Shown: piece after piece, positions 25,350 through 34,894 of the stretch
Numbering within the stretch: position 1 is the first letter of the stretch
Layout: each line of letters opens with the position of its first letter
Origin: Desulfococcaceae bacterium HSG9
GTDB lineage: Bacteria > Desulfobacterota > Desulfobacteria > Desulfobacterales > JAUCGF01
NCBI GenBank assembly: GCA_030378005.1
Contig: JAUCGF010000075.1
Span: 34,096 to 98,095 of the forward strand
DNA: 64,000 nucleotides
Reading direction: 5' to 3'
The notes under the pieces: generated by a model
Databases searched by the model: none
Told to the model about the DNA's origin: nothing
Seen by the model: only the letters and a program-made list of their open reading frames with translations
Position numbers and translations under genes: made by a program

Positions 25350-27248
25350 ATGTCTTTAAAAACCAAAGTGGCTTTAATTGTAACAGCCGTTTTTGTTTTG
25401 TATGCCTTAGCGGAATACGCTATCCAACATTTTATTATCTATCCTGAATTTGTCGCTTTGGAACACGATGAAGGCAAGAAAAATATGGACCGCGTCTTGC
25501 GGGCGATCAAAAACGAGATGCATCACCTTGATAAACTTTGCCATGACTGGGCCGCATGGGATGATACTAACGCATTTGTAAATTCACCGACTGATGAATA
25601 TATTGAGACCAATTTGCCTTTAAGCACTTTTGTCGATAGTAATATTCATTTTATCTGTTTTTTAGATGCAAATGGCAAACGTGTATGGAGTGAAGCCCAT
25701 AATCTGGAAACCGGTGCGTTAATTCATCTGCCGTATTTTGAAAAAAAGCATTGTCAGTCATCAAAATCGCTGATATCTTTTCAAACTAAAAGGCAACCGC
25801 TTGTCAATGTAAAAGTTACCGGTGTTTTTAGGACTGCAAAGGGGCTGATGCTGGTCGCGTCCCGTCCGGTTCTTACCAGCAATAATGAAGGCCCGATCAG
25901 AGGTGCGGTCATCTTAGGACGTTTCCTCAATGACAAAATTGTCAAAAACCTGACAGAGCAGACCCTGATGCAATTCCGCCTGTTTCCATTATTTGATGAG
26001 CCCAAGCAACAGCACTTGCAAGCTATATCCAAACGCATCACTGACAAGAACCCCTATTTTATTGATGATAAAAGTGATTCCAGTCATCTGTATATTTATA
26101 GTCTTTTCAAAGACATTAAAGGAAATAACGCTTTTCTCGTTCGGGTTGAAATTGACCGCCGAATCACCGTCAGGGGTCTAAAAACCATGTACCAGGCCCT
26201 GCTGTCCAAAGCCATAGCCGGATTAGCGATGCTGATCATAATACTGTCGCTTTTACAGTACAGTACGCTGCAACCTCTGGATAAATTAAAAACCATCATT
26301 TTGAATATCGGACAAACCGGCGAGCTTGCGATGCCTTTATCCAACTTTCACCGTGATGAAATTGGCACACTGGCAACCGAGTTTGATAAAATGTTACGAC
26401 AATTGAAACTGGCCCGGAAAAAAATCGCGGAACAGTCGCACCGTTTCGGAATGGCGGAAATGGCATCTGAAATTTTGCACAATATTCGTAACACCTTAAC
26501 TCCTCTTACCGGGCAAATTGAATTGTTGAATGATCGTATGCGCAAAGTGATGGCAAGAGAGATTTATAATGTTATCACTGAGCTTGAAGAAGATTCCATT
26601 TCAGAGCAACGTCGGTCAGAACTGGTGCGTTTCTCAATTCTTGCTAATAAAGACTTGATCAACGTGATCAAGCGCGCGACTCTTAAATTGGATAACATTA
26701 ACAATATCACACAAAAAATTGAAAAGATGCTTGATGATTATCAATTTTTAGCATATAGTGAGCGTATCCTTGAATCAATTCGAATCAAAAACCTGATTTC
26801 GGATTCTCTTCAACAACTCCATAAGGATTTATTGAAAACAATTGTGGTTAACATTGATTTAAAAGATGCTAAGTGTGAATCACTCTATACTGATCGAATA
26901 GCCCTGTTAAAAGTATTTATCATTATTCTGACCAATGCGGCAGAGTCTGCTCAACGAAGAGGGCTTGGGCGAGGTGAAGTGCAAATTACAATTGAAGCGC
27001 AAACGCCGGAAGAACCCGGCAAAATGACATCCATCCAGATTTGTGATAACGGTGAAGGAATCAAATCAGTGCCACTGGAGCAAATTTTTCAGCGCAATTT
27101 TACAACCAAAGCAAAAAGCTCATCTGTCTTCGGTTTGCACTGGTGTGCGAATACGATCACAGCGCTTGGCGGTCAAATATTTGCCACCAACCGAGAAGCA
27201 GACCAGGGGGCTTGTATTCAAATATTATTACCCCGTAACTCACCGTGA
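25350..27248 (+). CDS. CHASE4-domain sensor histidine kinase with variant H-box
   Basis: 632 residues. Two membrane helices (about 8-27 and 288-308) flank a CHASE4 sensor (about 45-270; HDWAAWDDTNAFV and LDANGKRVW are its signatures). HAMP follows. The H-box reads MASEILHNIRNTLTPL with His377, the ILHNIRN variant that differs from the usual HExxxPL. The ATPase has the N-box ILTNAAESA and DNGEGI, but the lid region (TTKAKSSSVFGLHWCANTI) is shortened, as in other ILHN kinases. Lies 112 bases after the previous kinase. Catalytically plausible; the phospho-transfer partner is unknown. Confidence 0.85.
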   Translation: MSLKTKVALIVTAVFVLYALAEYAIQHFIIYPEFVALEHDEGKKNMDRVLRAIKNEMHHLDKLCHDWAAWDDTNAFVNSPTDEYIETNLPLSTFVDSNIHFICFLDANGKRVWSEAHNLETGALIHLPYFEKKHCQSSKSLISFQTKRQPLVNVKVTGVFRTAKGLMLVASRPVLTSNNEGPIRGAVILGRFLNDKIVKNLTEQTLMQFRLFPLFDEPKQQHLQAISKRITDKNPYFIDDKSDSSHLYIYSLFKDIKGNNAFLVRVEIDRRITVRGLKTMYQALLSKAIAGLAMLIIILSLLQYSTLQPLDKLKTIILNIGQTGELAMPLSNFHRDEIGTLATEFDKMLRQLKLARKKIAEQSHRFGMAEMASEILHNIRNTLTPLTGQIELLNDRMRKVMAREIYNVITELEEDSISEQRRSELVRFSILANKDLINVIKRATLKLDNINNITQKIEKMLDDYQFLAYSERILESIRIKNLISDSLQQLHKDLLKTIVVNIDLKDAKCESLYTDRIALLKVFIIILTNAAESAQRRGLGRGEVQITIEAQTPEEPGKMTSIQICDNGEGIKSVPLEQIFQRNFTTKAKSSSVFGLHWCANTITALGGQIFATNREADQGACIQILLPRNSP

Positions 27249-27381
27249 AATTAGCCCGTAGGTTATAGTTTAAGTGTATTACCGAAAACCGAGAATTGAA
27301 TACGGTTTAAATATTCAGGTTCCGCTCGTCTCACTCCTGGCCCCTTTCCAATTTCTGACAAAATATACATGAGGTTAAATA

Positions 27382-29514
27382 ATGCCGCAAACAGACAATC
27401 CGAATAATACAATCCGAATTCTTGCTGCTGATGATGAGGAATCGTTCTTGGAATTATACCAAGCGGTTCTGGAATCGGATGAAGATGACGAAGATTTATC
27501 TTCAGAGATGAATCAATTAAGTGGCAATCTGTTTGATCGGGAAATATCTGATAAAAGTTCCCGTGTATTTGACCTTACACTTTGTCGTCAGGGCCAAGAA
27601 GCGGTTAAATCGGTGCAAGAAGCCCTTGACGCTGACCGACCTTATGCCGTGGCGTTTCTCGATGTCAGGATGCCTCCCGGACAGGATGGCATCCGCACTG
27701 CCGAACAGATTCGCGCGTTGGACCCGTATATTGAATTTGTAATCGTTACCGCTTATTCGGATGTACATCCTATGGACATCTCTGAGCGAATTCCTCCTGA
27801 AGATAAACTGCTATACGTTCAAAAACCGTTTCATCCTCAGGAGATTTATCAGTTTGCATCCGCTTTGAGTTCCAAATGGATGGCTGATCGGGAATTGCGC
27901 TCCCTGCACGCCGATCTTGAAAATCGGATCAAAGAACGAACGTATGAATTGGTCGAAACCAATATTGCCTTGCAGCAGGATATTGAACAACGCATACGTG
28001 TGGAAAAAGAGCGAGAGCGACTGATCGCAGCGATTGAACAACTGTCAGAATGTGTGATCATAACAGATGACAAGGGGATTATTCAATATCTGAATCCGGC
28101 TTTTGAAAAGATCACAGGGCATCGTTGCAAGGATTCACTGGGAAAGCCCGCACGAACCTATTTCCTGCAGGATGACACATTATATAATAAAATGTGCGAT
28201 TTCATTCAACATGGTTTGGTTTGGTCCGGTAATATCCAAATTTCACGCTACTCTGCAAAACGCTCCTTGGTTGATATAAACGTCACCGTTGCGCCCATTG
28301 TCGATCTGTCGCATAATATAATTAACTTTATTGCAGTGTTGCGTGATGTTACCAAAGAAATCAAACTAGAAAAACGGGTGCAGGCGATTCGTAAAATGGA
28401 GGCTGTCGGAACACTGGCCGACGGTGTGGCACATGACTTTAACAATATCCTTGCTGCAATCATCAGTTATACTGAAATCGCCAATTTTAATCTAAATGAA
28501 CCTGTTAAAATAAAAGAAAACATAAATGGCATCATGCAGGCCAGTTATCGTGCTAAAGATCTGATCAAACAGATCCTGGCGTTCAGCCGGCAGGAAAAAG
28601 GCGGCTTTCAATCGGTTCAGTATGATACGATTATTAAAGAAGTTCTCAAACTGGTTGAAGTTACTTTGCCTTCCAATATAACCATTCACAATCAGATTAA
28701 AATCGACGATGGCATCGTGTACGCTGACCCAACCCAACTGCATCAAGTGTTAATGAATCTTTTCACCAATGCAGTTCATGCCATGCGTGAAACCGGAGGA
28801 CTGCTGGAAATATCCCTTGCCAAAGTTAAAATGAGTGCTGATGCGGTCGTCATGTATCCCGACATGTGTGCCGGTGTTTATTTCAGACTATCGGTGAAAG
28901 ATACGGGATATGGCATCACACCAGAGGTGCAAGAACGTATCTTTGAACCCTATTTTACGACCAAATCCAAAGATGAAGGCACCGGATTGGGATTGGCGGT
29001 TGTCAGCGGGATCATTAAAAGCCACGGCGGTGTTATCACGGTGAACAGTGAAAAAGGCAAAGGCACCCAGTTTGATGTCTTTCTGCCTGAAATGACGAAG
29101 ACACAAACCGAATCGCCCTCTGTTACAGAAAACTTTTTACCCAAAGGCCATGAACATATTTTATTTGTAGATGATGAAATTATCATTGCCAAAAACAGCG
29201 CCAAAATATTGGAACATTTGGGGTATCAAGTTACGATTCGCACTAGCAGCATCGAAGCGTTGGAGCTTTTTAAAGCGGACCCGCAACGTTTTGATTTGGT
29301 GATTTCCGATCTGGATATGCCCAACAAGAGTGGCACTGTTTTGGCTGTTGACTTGATGTTGATCCGACCGGACATTCCAGTCATTATCTGTAGTGGTTTT
29401 AGTCGGCGACTTAGTGATGAGCGAGCTGAAATGCTCGGTATTCGTGAAATTGCGCTAAAACCCCTGGTAATGAGCGATTTGGCCAATATGATTCGGCGGG
29501 TTCTGGATAACTGA
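27382..29514 (+). CDS. Cytoplasmic hybrid kinase REC-PAS-HisKA-HATPase-REC
   Basis: 710 residues, no membrane helix. The N-terminal receiver (about 10-165) has the acid pair in LAADDEES, phospho-acceptor Asp94 (FLDVRMPPGQDG), TAYSD and the Lys in YVQKPF, but carries about 35 extra, acidic residues between alpha-1 and beta-2. A coiled linker and a PAS domain (about 215-330; ITDDKGIIQYLNPAFEKITG) lead to His351 (GVAHDFNNILAAIISYTEIA). HATPase with GTGLGLAVVSGI. The C-terminal receiver has Asp643 (VISDLDMPNKSG). This layout suits an integrator that takes phosphate or binding input on REC1 and passes output within a phosphorelay. ATG at 27382, preceded by GAGG. Confidence 0.88.
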   Translation: MPQTDNPNNTIRILAADDEESFLELYQAVLESDEDDEDLSSEMNQLSGNLFDREISDKSSRVFDLTLCRQGQEAVKSVQEALDADRPYAVAFLDVRMPPGQDGIRTAEQIRALDPYIEFVIVTAYSDVHPMDISERIPPEDKLLYVQKPFHPQEIYQFASALSSKWMADRELRSLHADLENRIKERTYELVETNIALQQDIEQRIRVEKERERLIAAIEQLSECVIITDDKGIIQYLNPAFEKITGHRCKDSLGKPARTYFLQDDTLYNKMCDFIQHGLVWSGNIQISRYSAKRSLVDINVTVAPIVDLSHNIINFIAVLRDVTKEIKLEKRVQAIRKMEAVGTLADGVAHDFNNILAAIISYTEIANFNLNEPVKIKENINGIMQASYRAKDLIKQILAFSRQEKGGFQSVQYDTIIKEVLKLVEVTLPSNITIHNQIKIDDGIVYADPTQLHQVLMNLFTNAVHAMRETGGLLEISLAKVKMSADAVVMYPDMCAGVYFRLSVKDTGYGITPEVQERIFEPYFTTKSKDEGTGLGLAVVSGIIKSHGGVITVNSEKGKGTQFDVFLPEMTKTQTESPSVTENFLPKGHEHILFVDDEIIIAKNSAKILEHLGYQVTIRTSSIEALELFKADPQRFDLVISDLDMPNKSGTVLAVDLMLIRPDIPVIICSGFSRRLSDERAEMLGIREIALKPLVMSDLANMIRRVLDN

Positions 29515-29558
29515 CGAAAAATACAAATCTGATTCCTAAAAATTTTGAGATTAAAAAA

Positions 29559-31790
29559 ATGAAATTTCCCCAAACCCTTGCCGTCCCCTTTGTAACCCTT
29601 TTTCTAAGTGTTGCCATCAGCGGATTGCTGATCGGTTTCTATATCAATCTCCATGCTTTGCAAGATGCGTTGGTCAATCGCGAATATGAAAAGATCAAAA
29701 ATATCTATGCTATCATCAAAGTACACACAGATCAAGAAATCCGCAACCTGACCGCGCTGACCAAAGCGCTTCAAATGAATTATCTGCTGATCGAAAAAGT
29801 TGGGGACGGGTCTGAATCCCGTAAGGAACCGGACACATTGCAAAACCTGATCGCCCGCTATCTTCCGGAAATGGATACCGAAATTTTCGAGATTACGGAC
29901 ATCAACAGTATGATCGTTTACAGCACCGAAGCGGATCATCCCAAAGGAACATTGAACAAAGTACGAGGAATCGAGAAAGCTTTGCAGGGCCAGACAGTTT
30001 TGGCGATAAATGAAGGCCGTGATGGGTTAAGCGTACATGCGTTGACGCCTTTACAGTTAAAGAACAGAATATTCGGTGTCGTTACTCTCGGCATTCGTAT
30101 TGATGACAATTTTGCTTTACGAATGGCGGAAGCCACGGATATGCGAATCGCATTTGCTGATAGCAAGGGAGAAGTTGCAGCCAGCTCCCTGCCACGCGAT
30201 CAAAGAGCTTCGCTTGGTATTCAGAAAGAAAAGATATGGCGCAGTCTGGCCGAGACAAACCGGCCTGTTTTTGACCAAAATCCGGACAATGGATTTGCCA
30301 GCATGTATGCCGCCATGCGGTTGGCCGACGAAACCCTTTGTTTGATTGTTCAGGCCGATATCACAGGGATTCATCAACTTTTAAAACAGCAAAAACAAAA
30401 GTTATTAATACTTTCGCTCATTATTCTAAGCGTTGTCATTATTTTAGGCTCTGTTCTGGCAATTATTCAAATTAGACCGTTGCGACGGTTACAGGACAAG
30501 GCTCACGAAATCATTAAATTGTTGTCAGGCAAAAAACCTACGTCCCAATTTAAAGGTAACGAGATTCAAACCCTTATTCAAGCCTTTGATTTGATGTCCG
30601 CGGCAGTGAACAACTATGTTGCGCTGAACGCACGTTCTCAACAACTTGAACGCCAACTCCGACATGCCCACAAGCTGGAGGCCGTTGGCACATTGGCCGG
30701 AGGAATTGCTCATGAATTTAATAATATTTTGATGACGATAATGATGAATACGGACTTTGCCATTAAAAAAACATCCGCACAGAACACGGTTCATCAAAGC
30801 TTGCAAATATCTATGAAAGCCGTTTATCGCGCCCGCGATTTGGTGGAACAGATTATGATGTTCAGTCGTCAGGGGGATGAAGAGCTACAGACCCTGCATA
30901 TTTTGCCCCTTATCAAAGAATCTGTCAAAATGCTGCGCTCTTCCCTGCCGACAACCATCGCAATTAAGGAGCAAATCGAAACCGGATCCGATTTTGTGCT
31001 TTGCTCTCCGTCTCATATTCACCAAATTATGATGAATCTTTGCACCAATGCCGCTGATGCCATGGAAGCTGACGGAGGACAATTGACGGTTCGGTTAGAC
31101 GAAGAAGTTATTGATGCGGATGATGAAAGTGTTGATTCTCTCAAAGCAGGCCGCTATCTTTGTCTTATGATACGTGATACGGGTGCCGGAATTGATAGAG
31201 AGACTCTTGAAAAAATTTTCGACCCTTTTTTCACTACCAAAAAACTGGGTGATGGCACGGGTATGGGATTGGCTGCTATTCATGGCCTTGTGCATAAAAT
31301 CGGAGGCACTATCAAGGCTGAGAGCGAATCAGGGCAGGGGTCGATTTTTACCGTTCATTTACCACTGGTAAATGAAACAGAGCCATCACCGCTGCCGTCG
31401 GCAGAACCGCCTCTACCCGGCAAAGGCAGACTCCTCGTTGTTGATGATGAGGCCGTTATCATCCAATCAATAGAACTGGTGCTGAATGATTTAGGCTATG
31501 AAACAGTTTGTGAAACTGACAGTACGCGGGCTTTGGCTCTTTTTAAACAAGCGCCGGCCCGATTTGATCTGGCAATCACCGATTTGACAATGCCAAAATT
31601 GACAGGCATCGAATTATCCAAAGCCATCCTCGCGCTTCGTCCTGATATGCCGATTATTCTATGCACCGGATTTGGTGAAGAGATGAATAAGAAGAAAGCA
31701 CTCTCCGCGGGCGTGCGTGAATTTGTCCATAAACCGATTTCCGGAGACGATTTGGCTAAGATCGTGCATAAAATATTAAGCGAGCATTGA
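29559..31790 (+). CDS. Membrane hybrid histidine kinase (Cache sensor, HAMP, HisKA, HATPase, REC)
   Basis: 743 residues. Membrane helices at about 8-30 and 281-304 bracket a periplasmic Cache-like domain with [19 protein letters not shown] strands and [15 protein letters not shown], then His385 ([16 protein letters not shown]), HATPase ([30 protein letters not shown]) and a C-terminal receiver with Asp675 ([13 protein letters not shown]). Only seven bases separate it from the response regulator gene, so the two are cotranscribed and a cognate pair is likely, perhaps via an Hpt protein encoded elsewhere. No Hpt domain is visible in the window. Confidence 0.88.
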   Translation: MKFPQTLAVPFVTLFLSVAISGLLIGFYINLHALQDALVNREYEKIKNIYAIIKVHTDQEIRNLTALTKALQMNYLLIEKVGDGSESRKEPDTLQNLIARYLPEMDTEIFEITDINSMIVYSTEADHPKGTLNKVRGIEKALQGQTVLAINEGRDGLSVHALTPLQLKNRIFGVVTLGIRIDDNFALRMAEATDMRIAFADSKGEVAASSLPRDQRASLGIQKEKIWRSLAETNRPVFDQNPDNGFASMYAAMRLADETLCLIVQADITGIHQLLKQQKQKLLILSLIILSVVIILGSVLAIIQIRPLRRLQDKAHEIIKLLSGKKPTSQFKGNEIQTLIQAFDLMSAAVNNYVALNARSQQLERQLRHAHKLEAVGTLAGGIAHEFNNILMTIMMNTDFAIKKTSAQNTVHQSLQISMKAVYRARDLVEQIMMFSRQGDEELQTLHILPLIKESVKMLRSSLPTTIAIKEQIETGSDFVLCSPSHIHQIMMNLCTNAADAMEADGGQLTVRLDEEVIDADDESVDSLKAGRYLCLMIRDTGAGIDRETLEKIFDPFFTTKKLGDGTGMGLAAIHGLVHKIGGTIKAESESGQGSIFTVHLPLVNETEPSPLPSAEPPLPGKGRLLVVDDEAVIIQSIELVLNDLGYETVCETDSTRALALFKQAPARFDLAITDLTMPKLTGIELSKAILALRPDMPIILCTGFGEEMNKKKALSAGVREFVHKPISGDDLAKIVHKILSEH

Positions 31791-31797
31791 TAGCGTA

Positions 31798-33204
31798 ATG
31801 GGAAAAATACTGGTCATCGACGATGATGAAATGATCTGCGACACCATGCTCCGCGTTTTTCAGGATATGGGGCATGATGTCAAATACGCGCTGACGCTTG
31901 CCAAAGGCCTGAAAACGGCTGAATCTCAGGCGTTTGACGTGGTTTTTCTTGATGTACGCCTGCCCGATGGCAACGGCTTGGAAAGACTGCCCGCAATTCA
32001 GGCGGTCCCCTCAAAACCGGAAGTGATCATTATCACCGGTTATGCCGATTCCGACAGTGCCACCATCGCCATTGAAAACAATGCCTGGGATTACATCAAA
32101 AAGCCGGCTCCCATTGACACGATTGAGCTGACTTTAAAACGCGCCTTGCGGTACCGCGAAGAGAAACTGGCCGCCCGTTCGATAATTACCCTGAAACGGG
32201 AAAAGATCATAGGCGCCAGTCCCAATCTGATGGCCTGTCTGGATTTGGCAGCGCGCGCGGCCGGCAGTAACGCCAGCATTTTTATTTTCGGTGAAACCGG
32301 CACTGGCAAGGAGCTTTTTGCCCGCGCTATTCATGACAATAGCGCGCATTCGGAAAATAATTTTGTTGTGGTGGATTGCGGCGCACTTCCGGAAACCCTG
32401 ACGGAAAGTATTCTTTTTGGATACACCAAAGGCGCATTCACCGGTGCTGACCAAGCCAAAGACGGATTGGTTAAGCAGGCGGATAAAGGCACGCTCTTTT
32501 TGGATGAAATCGGTGAACTTGCACCGGCTGTTCAGAAAGCTTTTTTGCGCGTCTTGCAAGAGCATCGTTTCCGGCCCATCGGCGCCAAAAAAGAAATCGA
32601 AAGCGATTTCCGACTGGTTGCCGCCAGCAACCGCAATCTTGAAGAAATGGTGACAGCAGGCAAGTTTCGCCAAGACCTCCTGTACCGTATCAGTGCAATC
32701 AAAATCACATTGCCCCCTCTCAGCGAACGCACCCAGGACATCAAAGAACTTACTGTTCATCACACCGGCGTCCTTTGTGATTCCTATAAAATCGAGATGA
32801 AAGGTTTTTCGACCGACTTTTTCGATGTGCTCGCCGCATACAGTTGGCCTGGCAATGTCCGTGAATTGTTCAGCGCGCTTGAATGGGCCATCGCCCAGGC
32901 GCCACTTGAACCCACTCTTTTTGCCAAACACCTGCCGCCGCATATTCGTATTCATGCGTTGCGATCCGATCTTGCTTCCACTGCCGAACTTAAACCATCC
33001 GTTAATGCTACGACCGAATTACCCGCCAAGCTGCCTCGATGGAAAGCTTATCGTAACATGCTGATAGAAGAAGGCGAAACGCGCTACCTTCAGACTTTAA
33101 TAGTACGCACTGATAGTGATATCAAAAAAGCCGCGGTTATGTCCGGTCTTTCCCGTCCTCGTCTTTATGAACTTTTACGCAAATATAAAATTACGGCACG
33201 GTAG
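31798..33204 (+). CDS. NtrC-family sigma-54-dependent response regulator
   Basis: 468 residues. Receiver domain (1-120) with DDDE, phospho-acceptor Asp52 (FLDVRLPDGNG) and KKPAP; AAA+ domain (about 140-370) with Walker A GETGTGKELFARAIH, the sigma-54 contact loop GAFTGA and Walker B TLFLDEIGEL; Fis-type HTH at the C-terminus (AAVMSGLSRPRLYELLRKY). It has everything needed to open sigma-54 promoters, and two such promoters stand at 12338 and 22776. It is the natural candidate for a PilR-like regulator of the pilus and pseudopilin operons, although that link is inferred from position. Confidence 0.92.
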   Translation: MGKILVIDDDEMICDTMLRVFQDMGHDVKYALTLAKGLKTAESQAFDVVFLDVRLPDGNGLERLPAIQAVPSKPEVIIITGYADSDSATIAIENNAWDYIKKPAPIDTIELTLKRALRYREEKLAARSIITLKREKIIGASPNLMACLDLAARAAGSNASIFIFGETGTGKELFARAIHDNSAHSENNFVVVDCGALPETLTESILFGYTKGAFTGADQAKDGLVKQADKGTLFLDEIGELAPAVQKAFLRVLQEHRFRPIGAKKEIESDFRLVAASNRNLEEMVTAGKFRQDLLYRISAIKITLPPLSERTQDIKELTVHHTGVLCDSYKIEMKGFSTDFFDVLAAYSWPGNVRELFSALEWAIAQAPLEPTLFAKHLPPHIRIHALRSDLASTAELKPSVNATTELPAKLPRWKAYRNMLIEEGETRYLQTLIVRTDSDIKKAAVMSGLSRPRLYELLRKYKITAR

Positions 33205-33236
33205 CTTATATGCCACCGGTTGAAATGGTGTGAACA

Positions 33237-34868
33237 ATGTCGGATATCCTGCTGATCCAACCGCCGATTCAGGATTTTTATATCACCTATAAGCGAACCG
33301 TTCCTTACGGTCTGGCCAGTATTGCCGCGTCTTTGATGCAAAACGGTTTTTCGGTTTCCCTTTTTGACAGTCTGGCCACAGCGCGGTCGCGCGATATCGC
33401 CTGGCCGGAAGAGATGGCGTATCTCAAGCCCTTTTATGGCCTGCCGGACAGTTCACCATTCGCATTGTTTCATCGTTTCAGGCATTTCGGTTACAGTTTT
33501 GAATATATCGGTAAAACAGCCCGTGAATCCGGCGCATTTTTAGTGGGAATTTCCGCGCTTTTTACCACCTATATCGAATGCGCCCGGCAAACAGCCAGAG
33601 TTGTGAAAAAATGGCTTCCTGATTGTAAAATCGTAATGGGTGGTCATCATCCCACAACAATGCCTGAAGATATGATGGCATGTAAAGCTGTTGATTTTGT
33701 CATTCGAGGAGAAGGCGAGGCGGCTATGCCTCAGCTTGCCAAAGCTCTGAAAAACGGGTCGGCACTTAACACTGTTCCGGGAATTGTCTTTCGCAAACCT
33801 GACGGAAGCGTTTATCAGGCCGAGCCGGATATAATGAATGATCCGGACGCCTTTCCACGGCCTTCGCTTCGTTATATCAAACATAATTTTTATAAACGCG
33901 GCAAAAAGCGCAGTGCTGTTATTGTCACCAGTCGGGGATGTCCGCTTAAATGCACTTACTGCTGCACGGGAAAAGATTCTTTCCTCCGCTTTCGTCAAAA
34001 AAGTGTCGCATCTGTTTTGAAAGAGATCGAAAATGCCGTTTTAAATTATGATGCCCGATTTATTGATTTTGAGGATGAAAATCTATCTTTGAACAAACCC
34101 TGGTTTCTGAAACTTCTTGATGCGATAACCAGCCGTTTTCAAAACTATAATCTGGAATTAAGAGCGATGAACGGCCTGTTTCCGCCCTCACTTGACAGAG
34201 ATGTCATTCAGGCCATGCAAACCGCCGGTTTTAAAACACTGAATCTCGGTTTATGCACAACGGATAAAGATCAACTGCACCGTTTTCAGCGTCCCGATGT
34301 TAGTGCCGCATCAGACCGGGCTTTGAATTTCGCTGAAGATTATGACATGCAAGCGGTTGCTTATATTATTGCCGGAGCGCCGTATCAGGATGCTTCAGAT
34401 ACGGTTGCCGATCTGATTTATCTGGCGCAACGCCGCGTACTGGCCGGTCTTTCTGTTTTTTATCCCGCACCGGGCAGCCGTGATTTCAAACTGATCCGGA
34501 ACTTAGGCATCTTGCCTGAAAAATATACTTTAATGCGTTCCAGCGCGCTGCCTTTAAATCACACCACCACCCGTATCCAGTCAGTCACGCTTCTCAGATT
34601 GACCCGCATTCTCAATTTTATGAAACAGATGATCGATGATGGAACGCCCTTTCCAGACCCGACGCCATCTGAAAGTGGAAAATACCTTGACAATCCTGAT
34701 GATCGGATTAAAAATGGAAAACAGCTTCTCAGCAATTTTTTTTATGACGGGAAAATCCGAGGCGTTTTAAAGGACGGAACCGTTTTTGAACATGCTGCCG
34801 ACGTTCATTTAACTACCCGTTTTATCCGAGAGATCAGACGGATAAAAGTGCGCGGTATGCAAAGATAA
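33237..34868 (+). CDS. B12-binding-domain radical SAM protein
   Basis: 543 residues. The N-terminal cobalamin-binding Rossmann-like domain (about 1-190; MGGHHPTTMPE, FVIRGEGEAAMP) precedes a radical SAM barrel with the cluster motif CPLKCTYC (Cx3Cx2C, about residue 238). Family members are methylases or C-C bond/ring-forming enzymes on lipids, cofactors, peptides or small metabolites. Substrate cannot be read from the sequence. It follows the NtrC gene after 32 bases, at the distal end of the kinase cluster, and precedes a PLP enzyme of sulfur amino acid metabolism by 26 bases, so a methylation linked to methionine is a weak inference. Confidence 0.8.
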   Translation: MSDILLIQPPIQDFYITYKRTVPYGLASIAASLMQNGFSVSLFDSLATARSRDIAWPEEMAYLKPFYGLPDSSPFALFHRFRHFGYSFEYIGKTARESGAFLVGISALFTTYIECARQTARVVKKWLPDCKIVMGGHHPTTMPEDMMACKAVDFVIRGEGEAAMPQLAKALKNGSALNTVPGIVFRKPDGSVYQAEPDIMNDPDAFPRPSLRYIKHNFYKRGKKRSAVIVTSRGCPLKCTYCCTGKDSFLRFRQKSVASVLKEIENAVLNYDARFIDFEDENLSLNKPWFLKLLDAITSRFQNYNLELRAMNGLFPPSLDRDVIQAMQTAGFKTLNLGLCTTDKDQLHRFQRPDVSAASDRALNFAEDYDMQAVAYIIAGAPYQDASDTVADLIYLAQRRVLAGLSVFYPAPGSRDFKLIRNLGILPEKYTLMRSSALPLNHTTTRIQSVTLLRLTRILNFMKQMIDDGTPFPDPTPSESGKYLDNPDDRIKNGKQLLSNFFYDGKIRGVLKDGTVFEHAADVHLTTRFIREIRRIKVRGMQR

Positions 34869-34894
34869 CCTTTTAATATCAGGACAAAATTTAC

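Noticed and set aside
32134..32955. 273-codon minus-strand frame opposite the NtrC gene
   Set aside because: Antisense of a well-supported coding region; its content is what high third-base bias gives in the opposite frame.
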